A DNA stretch of 64,000 bases from Cervus elaphus (GCF_910594005.1 NC_057845.1:5738001-5802000); one strand, 5' to 3'; counted from the first letter of the stretch, positions 22,443 to 34,520 are shown. The notes: a model not told the origin generated them from the letters alone. Numbers and translations: made by a program.

Positions 22443-22752
22443 AAGATGAGGTCACCAGGGTGGGCCTAATCCAATGACTGGCATCTTATAAAGGGGGGGG
22501 GCGGGACTTGGACACAGATACACACGGGGAGAACAGCAGGTGAAGGTCAGGGCTCCGCTGACACGAGCCAGGAACTGTCAGAGCTGGGGAGAGGCCCGGA
22601 GCACGGTCTTCCCTGGAGCCTTGGAAGCTGAGCCCGGCCCTGTTGACGTCTTCGTTTTTGGACTTTTGGCCTCCAGGACCATGGGAAAACAATTTCTGTT
22701 GTTCTAAGCCACCCAGGTTACAGTTCTCTGTTACACAGGCCCAGGAAATGAA

Positions 22753-23099
22753 CCCAGGACACCAGGGTTAGTGGCACCCAGTCCATCCTGAAACCTCTGG
22801 AAAATCCTTCCCAACCACTCCACATCCGGCCCAACAGAAGTTAAAAATAAACCACCGTAAAGCGGCGGCCGACTCTGGATAAAGGCTTACTTCCAGAGTA
22901 CTGATTAACTGAGGTCTCACACAGGGCTCGGCAGTCACGCTGGCCGAAGGAAACCTCTGGATGGTCACGCAGCCTCAGAAGTGCAGCCAGAGCCCCCGCA
23001 GGAAGACCTTGAGCCTCCCGAGCTGCCAAGTCCCGCTGTGCATGAAACATCAGGCGAGGCAGAGAGGAGTCTTTATGTCCAGCCACTAAGAGCTGGTTC
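22753..23099. other. Unclassified intron 1 sequence
   Basis: About 350 bp, including a NotI-like GCGGCCG at 22863-22869. No gene or repeat recognised. Confidence 0.4.
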
Positions 23100-23312
23100 C
23101 GGGCTTCCCTGGTGGCTCAGACGGGAAAGGCTGTGCCTGCAGGAGGCCCGGGTTTGATCCCTGGCTCGGGAAGACCTCCTGGAGAAGGAGATGGAAACCC
23201 ACTCCAGTACTCTTGCCTGGGAAATCCCATGGACAGAGGAGCCTGTTGGGCTACAGTCCATGGGGTCACAAAGAATCAGACACGAGTGAGCAACCAACAC
23301 TTTCACTTTTCA
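23100..23312 (+). repeat. Bov-tA SINE (left arm of inverted pair)
   Basis: GGGCTTCCCTGGTGGCTCAG to GGTCACAAAGAATCAGACAC. Faces the next SINE across about 20 bp. Confidence 0.92.
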
Positions 23313-23331
23313 AAACCCATTTCTACCTAAA

Positions 23332-23548
23332 TGTGTGTGTATGCTAGTCACTCAGCCATGTCCGACTCTTTGTGACCCCATGGACTGTATCCCGCCAGGC
23401 TCTTCTCTCCGTGGAATTCTCCAGGCAAGAATACTGGAGTGGGTTGCCATTCCCTTCCCCAGGGGATCTTCCCGACCCAGGAGGGATCGAACCTGGGTCT
23501 CCTGCATTGCAGGCGGATTCTTTACCGTCTGAGCCACCAGGGAAGCCT
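23332..23548 (-). repeat. Bov-tA SINE, antisense (right arm of inverted pair)
   Basis: CTCAGCCATGTCCGACTCTT to TGAGCCACCAGGGAAGCC. Confidence 0.92.
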
Positions 23549-24050
23549 GAATAACCCTACAAACTGATGAGGAAGCTCATGCGTGCTCGATCATGCCCAA
23601 GATGTCACGTGGAGTGTGAGAAGTGACCAGAGGAGGTGAGACACAGCAGCAGGAGAAGTTGCTTCAGGTCAGGCAGATCAGGGAAGGCTCCCTGGAAGAA
23701 AGGGCATCTCAGCAAGGCTGGAAGGGTAGGCCCGCAGGTGGCACCGGAGGGAGCAGAGGCTGTCATGGGCCCCGGAAAAGGACAGTCCAGGACAGAGAAC
23801 CCACCTGACCTGGGTGAACACAAACAGTGATGCAGGGTATGGAATTTGGAAACCACTCTGTAGATAGTAAGAAAGCCAACCAATCGAAAGGTCTTTGTTT
23901 TGTTTTGTTTTAAGCAGGGCTGTGGCATAGAGTTGGTTTCTGGATGGTGATGATGAATTCTGGCCTAAAGGAACTGAGGATGGGGAAGATGAACAAGGAC
24001 TAAATCTGAAGGCAGTCAAGAGACCGGACAGTGGGTGATAAAATCAAAAT
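23549..24050. other. Unclassified intron 1 sequence with (TTTTG)n
   Basis: Purine-rich text including a short (TTTTG)n at about 23895-23912. CAGGGAAGGCTCCCTGGAAG resembles an old interspersed repeat I cannot name. Confidence 0.35.
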
Positions 24051-24222
24051 GCAGAGACTTGCCTGGTGGTCCAGTGGATAAAACTCTGTGCTCCCAATGC
24101 AGGGAGCCTGGGTTCGATCCCTGGTCAATGAACTAGATCCCGAATGCTGCAACAGAGAATCCACATGCTGCAACTAAGACCCGGAGCAGTCAAATAAATA
24201 AATAAAATATTTTTTTAAAAAA
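24051..24222 (+). repeat. CHR-type SINE
   Basis: GACTTGCCTGGTGGTCCAGT, GGGTTCGATCCCTGGTCAAT, CTGCAACTAAGACCCGG, AAATAAATAAATAAA. Confidence 0.9.
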
Positions 24223-24257
24223 TCAAAACACAACGCTTTGTGAACTCACAGTTCCTG

Positions 24258-24460
24258 TGAGTTCTGAGCCACCAGGGAAGCCCAGTGAAGCTGGGAGAGA
24301 GGCAAGGAAAAGCTCCCCTCCGGGTTTCACAGGGAAACTGGCCCTGCCGATGACTGATTTCAGAATCTTTAAGTCTCCAGAACCATCAGACAACACATTC
24401 CTGTTGTTTGAGGCCACCCTGTTTGTGGCGCCGGCCCAGGAAACAAATATGAATGTGGAA
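24258..24460 (+). repeat. MLT1 LTR 3' end with SINE remnant
   Basis: CTGAGCCACCAGGGAAGCCC (24264-24283) is an inverted Bov-tA head. It is followed by TTTAAGTCTCCAGAACCATC, TTCCTGTTGTTTGAGGCCAC and CAGGAAACAAATATGAAT, an MLT1 3' end. Confidence 0.6.
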
Positions 24461-24987
24461 ACCGAAGCTGTGAGTAGGGTTAGTTCACCAGGAAATCTCA
24501 CCTAGCCCGGAAGTCACTTCCTCTGTAGCAGCAAGTACAGAATCAGCGTTCTCCTGGGAGAGGCCTGTCGCAACAACGGAAGAGGGTGACAACTGACAAT
24601 CACCGCTTCCACTACAACGCACATCGGTGTCTGCAACACTGCCCCATAAAGCAGAGGAGGTTCGCCAGTGGCTCACCAAGGCTCCCACCAAACTACTGAA
24701 GCCCACGGATCGGATGCTCTGAGGATATCAAAGGCTTAGCTTTCGAAGTCAGTCTCTGAGTATCCACAGAAAGTGCCTTCCTGCCAAACTTTCTGAGCTC
24801 ATTACTTTGCACATTTGTCTGACTTTAATCACCCTCCACCCCACCCCCTGCCCTGTCCCACTCCAACCCACAGCAAAGTTCAGTGCTGGGCCTCTCCCAG
24901 GGGTGACCCAGAGACAGCGGGGTAGTCGACAGAGTCTGGAAGAAGAGAGAACTTGCAAAATGCATATTCCATACACTTACTTTTGCC
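24461..24987. other. Unclassified intron 1 sequence
   Basis: No repeat or coding feature recognised. Confidence 0.4.
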
Positions 24988-25209
24988 TGGGGTGTGTGTG
25001 TGTGTGCTGAGTTGCCCAGCTGTGTCTGACTCTTTGTGACCCCATGGACTGCAGCCCACCAGGCTCCTCTGTCCACGGGATTGTTCAGGCAAGAATACTG
25101 GAGTGGGTGGCCATTTCCTCCTCCAGGGGATCTTCCCAACCCAGGGATCAAACACAAGTCTCCTGCATTGCAGGTGAATTCTTTACCATCTGAGCCACCA
25201 AGGGAGCCC
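24988..25209 (-). repeat. Bov-tA SINE, antisense, with (TG)n at its tail
   Basis: GGTGTGTGTGTGTGTGCTGA, CCCAGCTGTGTCTGACTCTT, CATCTGAGCCACCAAGGGAG. The TG run is the SINE tail microsatellite. Confidence 0.92.
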
Positions 25210-26488
25210 TGATAAAACCATGAAATACAAAATTTGTTGTGATAGTAACAACAAACCATAAAATGGTTCTGCCAGCTGGGGATTCACCGGGGGTCATGTG
25301 CATGAACATCAAGGCTGAGATATACGGGACCCAGGTTCGAGCTGGGGGTCCCTCGGGTGGACAGGCTTCCATGGGAAGGCAGAGAGACAAGCAACACAGG
25401 GCACTTCTCATCCCCTCGTCTTATGAAGACACCTGTCCTGCTGGACCAGGGCCCACCCATGAGACCTCATTCTATCGTAATTACCTCTAAAGTCCTTATC
25501 TCCAAAAACAGCTCCATTCTGTGGTCCAAGGGGTTAGGACTCCAACACTGGATTTGGGAAGGTGGACAGGAGTAAGGGTAGACACAATTCATCCCAGAGC
25601 AAAAACTCCAAGAGATGCAAGACTTGCGCCTCTAAATAAGGATGCTCGGGATGACAGCAGCTCACAACCACTTCGAACACCCAACACCAGCCTCCAAGCC
25701 TTTCCAGGGGCAGACCTCACCGAGCAACTCAACTGAAAGGGTCGCTGATGCCCAGGCGCCAGTGAGGCATGGCCCACCCAGCTGTTTGTAATAAATCACG
25801 TTACTTTCCTAATGTTGAAATTTTCCTCTGTCACCCAGAGATGGATGAACCTCTCAGATTACACACGGAGAAATCCAATACCATCATGTTCCTTTCCCAG
25901 AAAAAACAACAACGAAAATCAACTCTGTTCTAAGGCTCTTACGTTTCAGAGCCTTAGAGCCTTTCATTCTCTCCACTCGCATGTAATTGTCACTGACCCT
26001 TCATTAAATGGTCACACTATTTACCCATCCAAGGAAAGTATTGTGCCGAAAGAGCCGAGATCCAATCACCACTTTGGAGGAATATTTCTGCTTGAACTCC
26101 TGCAGCAGGGTCTATAGGATCCCAGTTGAACAGCTGCTGCAGTTCTTAACACACAGGAAGTCTGAGCCCTGGGCCTCTCCATCGCCGTGAATGATGACTC
26201 AGGAGACAGGGGGGTCATAGGTCTTGAGGCTCCACTGAAGGGCATTTCCCCCAAGATCTTAATGTCACATATGCCAGAGCATGTCCTCTGTCTCCCAGAC
26301 AGTGAGTAACACAAACACAACTGAATTTATTTCTCACCCAGATGCTTCATCTTGCTTGTCTTTCTTTTATGGAGCAAAGTAACACAGTGGATGTTTCCAT
26401 AGAGGAACCAGGACTGATTCTACACAATTTTAATTGTGGTTCCTTAAAACCCTACAATGCTTCATTGGTCCCTCGCTGAGGAAATTTT
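25210..26488. other. Repeat-poor intron 1 stretch
   Basis: About 1.3 kb with no ruminant repeat; several short open frames without codon or homology support. Possibly single-copy. Confidence 0.4.
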
Positions 26489-26905
26489 CTTTTTTTAATT
26501 TTATTGATATATAGTTGATTTATAAGTTGTGTTAATTTCTGCTATATAGCAAACTGATTCCGTTTACATATATTCTTTTATATATATTCTTTTCCATGGG
26601 ACTTCCCTGGTAGCTCAGACAGTAAAGAATCCACCTGCAAGACAGAAGATCCGGGTTCCATCCCTGGGTCGGGAAGATCCCCTGGAGAAGGGAAAGGCAA
26701 CCCATGCCAATATTTTTGCTTGGAGAATCCCATGGACAGAGAGCAGCCTGGCAGGCTACAGTCCATGGGGTCCCAAACAGTCAGACAGGACTAAGCAACT
26801 AAGCATAAGCACAGTTCTTTTTCATATTCTTTTCCATTATGGTTTATCGCAGGATACTGAACATACTTCCCTGTGCTATATAGTAAAGTCTGTGGAAACA
26901 TTTTC
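26489..26905 (-). repeat. L1 3' UTR, antisense, split by a SINE
   Basis: ATTTTATTGATATATAGTTG, TTTCTGCTATATAGCAAACT, then TCCATTATGGTTTATCGCAG and CCCTGTGCTATATAGTAAAG. Confidence 0.8.
26598..26823 (+). repeat. Bov-tA SINE with 14-bp TSD
   Basis: GGGACTTCCCTGGTAGCTCA to CTAAGCAACTAAGCATAAGC. Perfect 14-bp ATATTCTTTTCCAT duplications at 26584-26597 and 26824-26837. Confidence 0.95.
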
Positions 26906-27023
26906 ACTGTAATACCGTAAGTTCTGTATTTGTGGTTCATAGCTCAGTTCTGATGCTAGAACCCAGTTTTCCTGAGGGCAGATCTGGTTCTTGGGTCTAC
27001 TCACAGTGCATTTGGTGCCTTAG

Positions 27024-27046
27024 ACACACACACACACACACACAAA
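27024..27046. repeat. (AC)n microsatellite
   Basis: About 11 AC units. Confidence 0.85.
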
Positions 27047-27156
27047 ACATTCATTGGCGGGGCCATCTGGGACAGAAACCCAGACTCCCCTTGGCTTGCC
27101 AACCCGTGTGCCCTTGAGGCACCGGGTACCACGGAGCTGCAGCCACTCAGAGGGGG

Positions 27157-27270
27157 CACCTTTTTCCAACTGGTCTACCAAAGGAGACTCCTTTTTCTAA
27201 ACAGTCTGCCCAGGGCAACACCTTTTTCTAACCAGCCTGTCTAGACATTCTTTCTTTTTCTAATTTGTAC
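27157..27270. repeat. Degenerate tandem repeat, period about 30 bp
   Basis: Four spaced copies of a CCTTTTTCTAA-CCAG-CTG motif (about 27159, 27190, 27220, 27252). Copies diverge and the last is partial. Confidence 0.5.
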
Positions 27271-28682
27271 AAAAGCCCATACAAGTTGCCAGTGGCTCTG
27301 CATAATGAGAGAAATCAATAAATGTTTGAATGAAAAAAATACATGATCATCTGCAACAGCCAACTCAAGGTAATGCTTTCTTTAAAAACTCACTCACAAC
27401 CGGGAAATTTCTCCAGCCATGAGCATTCTGACCTCACAGTACACCTAGCAAATGGCTTTAGATGAAGAGATAAATCTTTAACAAGGACATTATGAAAATG
27501 GAAAGAGTTTTCCATGAGTGTAGAGTGAATGACTCAGAAGAGAGAGAAGAAGCCATCAGCTGTTTGCTCTTTTTTCCCTTCTCTATCTTCCTTTCCTTTC
27601 CCCTTGGCCTTGAATAGCCTTCCCTTTAACAAAGAGATCTTAGACTATCTTCAAAAGTTGACATTTAGTACTTTAAACTCCAAAATTAGCTTTAATTCAA
27701 GAAACATTCCTGTCCCACAGGCAACAGGAAACAATCAATATTCTATTCTCACATCATAGAACGACTGGGAGCCAAATGTAGCTGGAAAATGAATAAAGTT
27801 GCTTTTGAAAACGGGGGATAAGTCTGGGTGGCACTATAGGGACTGGAAAGACAGATATTTTGGCAATAATAATCCAGTAAAAATGCTCAGTACAAGCCTG
27901 GACTCCAAAGAGATCTTAGGTCACAATGGAAATAGTGGGAACTCCTAGCAAAGGGACAGTTAATAAATATAGGTCCATATCTCCAAAGCTATTCATGTAG
28001 AAGAAATCAGAATCCCTAAAGAAAGAAAAATATTCTACTGAGTGCTGAGGAAAGAGTTGGCTACCAAATCAAAAGCATGGAGAACAAAGTCATGGGGAAA
28101 TCACCTACACATTGACTCTTTCTTCAACTTTTCAAGAATGCTCAGTGCCAAAAAGGTGACAAGAAGGTCAACACAGTATGGATTCAACGGTCAGACCTTC
28201 CAAGCACTATGTCACCAATTCAAGACATGTCAAGGAACCAAATAATACTTAGAGCAGAAAGGAAAACCAGGAGGCAGAGAAGCCACAAGGCAGAGAGGAA
28301 GGCGGTAGATAGAGGAATATTCCCTAGGAGCCTGGGAAGCTCCAGGTAGAGGCAGAGGAGGAAAGCAGAATGCTTGGAATGCAGACATCCTGGCCCCAAG
28401 GGGGTCCTGCAGCCCTTCTGATCCTCAGGGAGGTGTAGGCAGCAGAGATGAGAGATGCAGCCTGAGTCTTTCTTCCTACCTTCCCTGTATCCTTACACTC
28501 CATCTTGCATGAGGAACTGGTGGATGTCCATTACTAGTTATCTGAGACAGCCTAATTAACACAAGTCTCAAAGGGTTGGATATAAATGTGCAAATCTAAC
28601 AGAAGAAAATTACCGACTGCCTTTTATTTACTAACATATTGAATACATTTTCAGGCTGTGTGCTTTACACATATATACACAT
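27271..28682. other. Repeat-poor intron 1 stretch
   Basis: About 1.4 kb without recognisable repeat or exon. AT-rich to 28250, then purine-rich to 28500. Confidence 0.4.
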
Positions 28683-28903
28683 GGTTGTTGTTGTAGAATT
28701 GCTAAGTTTCATGTCTGACTCTTTTGTGACCCCATGGAGTGTAGCCTACCAAGCTCCTCTGCTCATAGGATTTCCCAGGCAAGAATACGGTGTGGGTTGC
28801 CATTTCCTCCTCCAGGAGATCTTCCCGACCCAGGGACTGAACCTGCGTCTCATCGAACTGCACTGCAGGCGGATTCGTTAGAGCTGAGTCACCAGTGAAG
28901 CCC
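28683..28903 (-). repeat. Bov-tA SINE, antisense
   Basis: GTTGTTGTTGTAGAATTGCT, TCATGTCTGACTCTTTTGTG, GAGTCACCAGTGAAGCCCGC. Confidence 0.9.
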
Positions 28904-28984
28904 GCCATGTATACGTAAAATACACATGTATGTTACGTTATATAATTGATATGCATTTTATAATACACATATATTTAATCAAAT

Positions 28985-29165
28985 TTCCACTGAATTCTCA
29001 TGAGACATTATCATCAGTTTATACAACACAAAAATTGGAATTTGGAGTATTTAAGTACCTTGCACAAGATCACGCAGATACTAGGCAGCACCAGAAAAGC
29101 CATAGGAACCCAAGGCTTTCAGTCTGTAAGCCTGAGCTTTAGTACATGACCCCATTGTCATGCAA
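28985..29165 (-). repeat. MIR SINE, antisense
   Basis: TTGGAGTATTTAAGTACCTT, GCACAAGATCACGCAGATAC, AGGAACCCAAGGCTTTCAGT, TTTAGTACATGACCCCA. Confidence 0.65.
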
Positions 29166-29179
29166 CAGGTTAAAAAATT

Positions 29180-29820
29180 CAGTCACAAATCCCTACCCAG
29201 CACAAAGATTTTTCTGCAGACAACAGTGGAACATTGGCAAGATTCACTGATAGTTTATAAGGTAAAACCAACAACAAACCCTGTAGTTTACTTTAGCATA
29301 AAAAATAAGATAAAAACTGAAGAAAGAAGACTAATTGGCTTAACTAAACAAAATATAAAATTTTTCTGTACTCCTCTCCCCAAAAAAGGAGTCATAAAAT
29401 GAATCAAAAGCTAAATGCCAATTGGGAGAAAACATCTGCAGCATAACAGATAAAAATGCTATTATCTTTAATATGTAAAAAGTTTGTGCAAATCAATAAG
29501 ACAAACAGGAGGAACCTGGGGGTAAATCATTAACAACAGTTAATAAAAGAGGATACACAAATTATGATAAACCTTACTAATTATCAAAACACACTTTTTA
29601 AAGTATACATATACACACATATGCATGCATATATATGTATACATCTGTATCACATGTAACCAGCCCAAACACCTAAACCCAGTGATTATTGCTGGGTAGT
29701 AGATTACAGATAACTTTTACTTTCTTCTTTGTGTTTATTTATTTTCCACAAGGAACTGGCAGGGTGTGGAGGGGGATCATATTTAAACAATCAGATTTTA
29801 AAATGATAATTTTTAAGGTA
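29180..29820 (+). repeat. Old L1 LINE ORF2 end and 3' UTR
   Basis: GCTAAATGCCAATTGGGAGA, ATAACAGATAAAAATGCTAT, AAATCAATAAGACAAACAG, then a 3' UTR with GTTTATTTATTTTCCACAAG. Frames are broken throughout. A TA/CA patch sits at 29600-29650. Confidence 0.7.
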
Positions 29821-31288
29821 TCTAAAACAGAAGCGGAGTATACAATGAAACATGTTTAGTCAAATGTGGTAGCAAATAGTAATGTAAGTGGCAATGCAAG
29901 AAGAAAATATCAATCCATGGCAATTAACAAATATTAGCCTTAGATTTATTTTGATTAACTAAAAACCTTAAATATTCTAGAATGCACCTGTGACTAGACT
30001 AGCTTAAAGAATTCTAAAACATGAGCTATGTAGTCCAAAGTACTTTAAAAAATTATTTTAGAGATATTTATAGTTAATCATAGGAGAACAGATTTATATT
30101 AGATGATTTACATATATTTTTTAAATAAATATACCCTGTTGAAATCTGTAGGACATTACTCTAAGTCTGATTATTGGAAAGAAACTATCTGTTATGCTAC
30201 AAGCTCTCAGGTGCTTCAATTTAATGGCTTCTATGATAAAAAGCTCATTCTTGATCTAGGAAAAGGCATCTCAGGGTAATGAATTGGGTGGGAGTGCCAT
30301 AGCCATAAAGCACCTTCCCTCTAAAGGGAAATTCAAGTTTCATTATGTCAAATTGGCCTTGAAATTACAACTACCGCTCACAAATGTTAGTTTTTAATAG
30401 AATAAAATGTTATCCTGTGGGACTGACACTTTACAAACCTGAAGAAGTGTTTTCAAGTTTTTTATTGGTATTATAAGTGTAAATGTTCAACTGAGAACTG
30501 AGTCATCAACTAGTTTCTCTAATTAAATTTTTAACCAGGAATAAAGAATGCACTTAAAAAGCTTGACTGCTACTTCAGAGCTGCAGTAATTCCAATGAAA
30601 GACCAGATTACGTAAGTGGTAACACTCATCTGTAGCCATTTGGTTTCACTAAAGTAGGGCTCAGATAACATGCTAGAATATTCGGATCCCAGACTTTACA
30701 GCCACTTTCCCTAAACCTACATTTTCACTTGGCCCGTCCTCCTTCCATTTGCCTCCAGCATCCCTTCTCAGTCCAAATGAGGACAGACCAAGGCTTAGAA
30801 AAGTTAGTCTAGCTCCACCCATCTGCATAATAAGCAAGGCAAAGGCACTGGGTACTTTCTTTGTTTTCAATAAATAATCTGTGTTCATTCTTGAAGCAGG
30901 GTTATCTAACAAGGAGGCTATTAGGGTCTGTTCAGTGAGCCACATAAGACATGTACTTGCAGCTTCACCATTTAATTCAAAATCCTCATACAGAATTTTC
31001 TGCCTCCAGTGCAAAGGAAAGGTACTAAAACTAAGACTGAACGTTAACCAGAGCTACTCAAAGTGGGTACCAGTCTTCACCACTTCCTTTATTAAGAAAG
31101 TCTGCTACCAAAAAGTTGTGTGTTGATATTTAGTTTAGTATTTTATTTAGTATTATGATTTTTATTTACTAGTACACACACACTAGGCTCAAGCTCTTCA
31201 TCTCACAGTGAACTTGTAAAAGATGGCAGACCAGGACCTCTCTCCACACTTGAGAGACTTGGAGTGCACTGTGAACCTAGCATATTGG
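29821..31288. other. Repeat-poor AT-rich intron 1 stretch
   Basis: About 1.5 kb with no ruminant repeat and no gene signal. One of the longer candidate single-copy blocks. Confidence 0.4.
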
Positions 31289-31462
31289 AGCCTTCAGTTC
31301 AGTTCAGTAGCTCAGTCATGTCCGACTCTTTGCGACCGCATGGACTGCAGCACCAAGCCAGGCTTCCCTGTCCTTCACCAACTCCCGGAGTGTGCTCAAA
31401 CTCATGCCCATCGAGTCAGTGATGCCATCCAACCATCTCATCCTCTGTTGTCCCCTTCCTAA
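31289..31462 (-). repeat. BovB 3' end, antisense
   Basis: CAGTTCAGTAGCTCAGTCAT, CAACTCCCGGAGTGTGCTCA, CATCTCATCCTCTGTTGTCC. Confidence 0.9.
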
Positions 31463-31612
31463 GGGTGGGAAAAGCCCCCTCACCACCCAGGACCACACGT
31501 GGCGGTCATCATCCACAACAAGCAGCCCAGTTACCCCCACGTCTTTGGGTTTTGGTTCAGTTCATTGCTGGTTCATGACCTGATTCACTGCTCTTTAATA
31601 CTTTTATTTGAG

Positions 31613-31869
31613 GGAACTTCCCTGGTGGTCCAGTGGTTAAGAATCCACCTTCTAATGCAAGGGATGTGAATCCAATACCTGGTCAGGGAACTAACATCCC
31701 ACAAATGGCAGAGCAGCTAAGCCCATGTGCCGCTATAGAGCCCACGTGCCGACACTACTGAGCCCCAAGCTCTGGAGGCCCCACGCCACAACTCCAGAGA
31801 AGCTGCAGTAGAGATCCCTTATGCCATGACGAAGACCCAATGCAGCCAAGTCAGTAAATAAATATGTTT
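31613..31869 (+). repeat. CHR-type SINE
   Basis: ACTTCCCTGGTGGTCCAGTG, GGAACTAACATCCCACAAAT, CCAATGCAGCCAAGTCAGTA. Confidence 0.9.
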
Positions 31870-31954
31870 TAAATAGTTGTATTTGAAAACCCTTAGCAGG
31901 ATTACAAACACTGATGAGATTTCTTCATTTTGCCATTTCCTGAGTTTCTCAAAA

Positions 31955-32150
31955 TGCAAGACTTTGGAGACCCTTGGGCACCCCGGACAGCTGGTCAACC
32001 TAAGGCTGCAAAATCGGGACAACAGTACCTACTACAGAAGGCCATTGTAAGGGATAAATTCTATTCTACAGCAAAGCTTCTAGGGCATGGCCTAGCAGAT
32101 GGTATGCAATCAATAAATGTTAATGATTACTATCGTTATCAGTATTACAT
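31955..32150 (+). repeat. MIR SINE
   Basis: ACTTTGGAGACCC, GCTGCAAAATCGGGACAACA, GTACCTACTACAGAAGGCCA, TATGCAATCAATAAATGTTA. Confidence 0.65.
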
Positions 32151-32544
32151 CCTCATGGTCAAAGCAAACAGCAAGCACTCAATCCTTTCCTGTAGACTTT
32201 TGGTAATTCAGAAGGTCACAGAACCCTGTTTTGCTCCAGGTAGATAAAAGAATCACTGGGATTCTGAACTTTATCCCATCATCTGAAACAGAGGTAGCAA
32301 GCCTCCTTGTGGGTAGCTACATCTTCCACTTCCTCTGACCCTTAGCACCATGCTCTGTGACTGGAGAGCATCCATCACTATTGTTCACCCTCGCCACGTG
32401 CTTGCACAGAGCTCTGGCAAAGAGCAAGTCACGACAAAGAGGGGAGCTTCGTGGAACAAGAGTATCTGAACAGAGTCAGAAGGACAGCCGGACACCTTAC
32501 CAGAAAGCCATGAGACAGGATGTAAGACGACAGAAACTCAGTAG
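32151..32544. other. Unclassified intron 1 sequence
   Basis: CAAGCACTCAATCCTTTCC hints at a second eroded MIR tail; otherwise nothing recognised. Confidence 0.35.
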
Positions 32545-32939
32545 GAGATTAAAACGACAGAGCTACAACATGGCCAATTATTAGAGAAATGCAAATCAGA
32601 ACCACAGTGAGGTGTCACCTCACACCAGAGTGGCCATCATTAAAAAGTCTGCAAATAACAAACGGTGGAGAGTGTGTGGAGAAAGGGGAACCCTCTGACA
32701 CTGTTGGTGGGAATGTGAACTGGGGCAGCCACTATGGAGAACAATATGGAGGTTCCTTAAAAAACTAAAAACAGAGCTACCATATGATCCAGCGATCCCA
32801 CTCCTGGGCATATAGACAAAACTATAATTCAGAAAGATACATGCACCCTCATGTTCACAGAAGCACTATTCACAGGAGCCAAGACACAGAAACAACCTAA
32901 ATATGCATCAACAGATGAAAAAATAAACCTGCGGCACTG

Positions 32940-33058
32940 GGGACTCCCTGGTGGTCCTAAGCCTTGGGCCCTTTCAGTGCCACAGCCCCAGGCCCAATCC
33001 CTGGTGGAGGAACTAAGATCTCACAAGCCACAGGTACAATCCAAAAAAAAAAAAAAAG
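32940..33058 (+). repeat. CHR-type SINE, shortened, inside L1
   Basis: GGGACTCCCTGGTGGTCCTA, CCCAATCCCTGGTGGAGGAA, ACTAAGATCTCACAAGCCAC, A15. Confidence 0.85.
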
Positions 33059-33473
33059 AGATGTGATATATGTAAGTGGAATACTACTCAGCCATAAAAG
33101 AGGAGTGAAATAATGCCATTTGCAGCAACATTGATACTAATAGAGATTATCATACCACCGTGTGATATCATGTATACGGGGGATATTTATATATGATATG
33201 TGATATGTCGAATCTAAACTACAATACACATGAGCCAATCCATGAAACAGACACAGAGAACACACCAGCGGTTGCCAAGGGAGAGGAGATTAGGGGAGGG
33301 ATGGAGAGGGAGGTCGGGGTCAGCAGACGTAAGCTTTTATGTATAGAATGGATAAACAACAAGGTCCTACTGTTCAGCACAGGGAACTATCTTCACTACC
33401 CTATGATAAGCCATAATTTAAAAGAAGATAAAAAGGAATGCACGTGTGTGTGTGTGTGTGTATATATATATGA

Positions 33474-33691
33474 AAGCAAAAAGTGAAAGTGAAGTCGCTC
33501 AGTCGTGTCTGACTCTTTTCAACCCCATGGACTGTAGCCTGTCAGGTTCCTCCATCCATGGGATTTTCTAGACAAGAGTACTGGAGTGGGTTGCCACTTC
33601 CTTCTCCAGGGGGATCTTCCCGACCCAGGGATCGAACCTGGGTCTCCGGCACTGCAGGCAGACGCTTTACCATCTGAGCCACCAGTGAATC
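33474..33691 (-). repeat. Bov-tA SINE, antisense, inside L1
   Basis: GTCGCTCAGTCGTGTCTGAC to CATCTGAGCCACCAGTGAAT. The flanks share GTATATATATA, consistent with a TSD in TA-rich DNA. Confidence 0.92.
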
Positions 33692-33780
33692 ATGTATATA
33701 TATACTGAAACACTCTGCTGTACAGTAAAAATTAACACAACATTGTAAATCAACTAAACTTCACTAAAAAAAAAAAAAAA

Positions 33781-34329
33781 TGACAGAAAAACTCAAGGAA
33801 AGGGTTGAGAACAAATCAAACGGCTCAGGGGACAGGCAAGAGAAGTAAGCAGGTTTGCTAAATGTTTTGGCAGCAAGCTGGCCAAGAGACGGATAAATTA
33901 TAAAAAAAAAAAAAAAAGTGTGTAGTCAAAGAGACAGAATCCAAAGCTCCATATATCTCCATGGGAGACATCCAAAGAAATGTATGTTTGCAAATAGCAG
34001 CGTCGCCCATCTGCTGTGGTGTCGGTACATTTTCTCAGCAAAGAGATGAGGGTCCTTTAACATTCCCATGACACTGTAGAATATTTTTCTGCCTCTGGTA
34101 GGTCCCTCTAATACCTAGGTGGCTTCCTTAATGAGTCCCCTAAGAAGGCACAGCTGTTCTGGGTCTGGAATGTTTCCCAAAGAGCGCCAGCTGGACCACC
34201 TGTCCCATCTACCCACCACTCACATAGGCAAAACCAGGAAAGGCAAGCGAGAAAGACAGGGCTTTCAAACCATTCCCGGCCAACCAGAACATCCAGAAGG
34301 TCGTCCCCGTGTCCTGGGGAGATCAAAGC
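33781..34329. other. Unclassified intron 1 sequence
   Basis: Contains an A17 run near 33900. No gene or repeat recognised. Confidence 0.4.
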
Positions 34330-34520
34330 ATTCTTCAATCCATTCAGAAAACATTCACTGAGCATCTTCTCTCTACCAGGTACTATTTTAGCCACCCAGC
34401 ATACAGCAGTGTTCCCTTCCTCATGGGGCTTACAGTCTAGTGGGGAGACAAACAATGAACACATGAACCCATAAATATACACCACGGGGTCAGGTGATGT
34501 CATGAGTTGGAAGGAATCCA
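34330..34520 (-). repeat. L2 LINE 3' end, antisense
   Basis: AACATTCACTGAGCATCTTC, CAGCATACAGCAGTGTTCCC, TTACAGTCTAGTGGGGAGAC. Confidence 0.7.

Larger units (their letters stand above)
21888..22752 (+). repeat. MLT1-type MaLR LTR carrying two SINE insertions
   Basis: LTR pieces TGTTATGGGTTGAAATGCGC, CCTTATAATGTAACCATCTT, AGGGTGGGCCTAATCCAATG, GACTTTTGGCCTCCAGGACC, TTTCTGTTGTTCTAAGCCAC read continuously once the SINEs are removed. Non-coding. Confidence 0.8.
32545..33780 (+). repeat. L1_BT LINE 3' part with two nested SINEs and poly-A
   Basis: GAGAAATGCAAATCAGAACC, GTTGGTGGGAATGTGAACTG, GATCCAGCGATCCCACTCCT, AGTGGAATACTACTCAGCC, and AAAATTAACACAACATTGTA ending in A15. The ORF2 C-terminus is disrupted. 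Confidence 0.92.
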
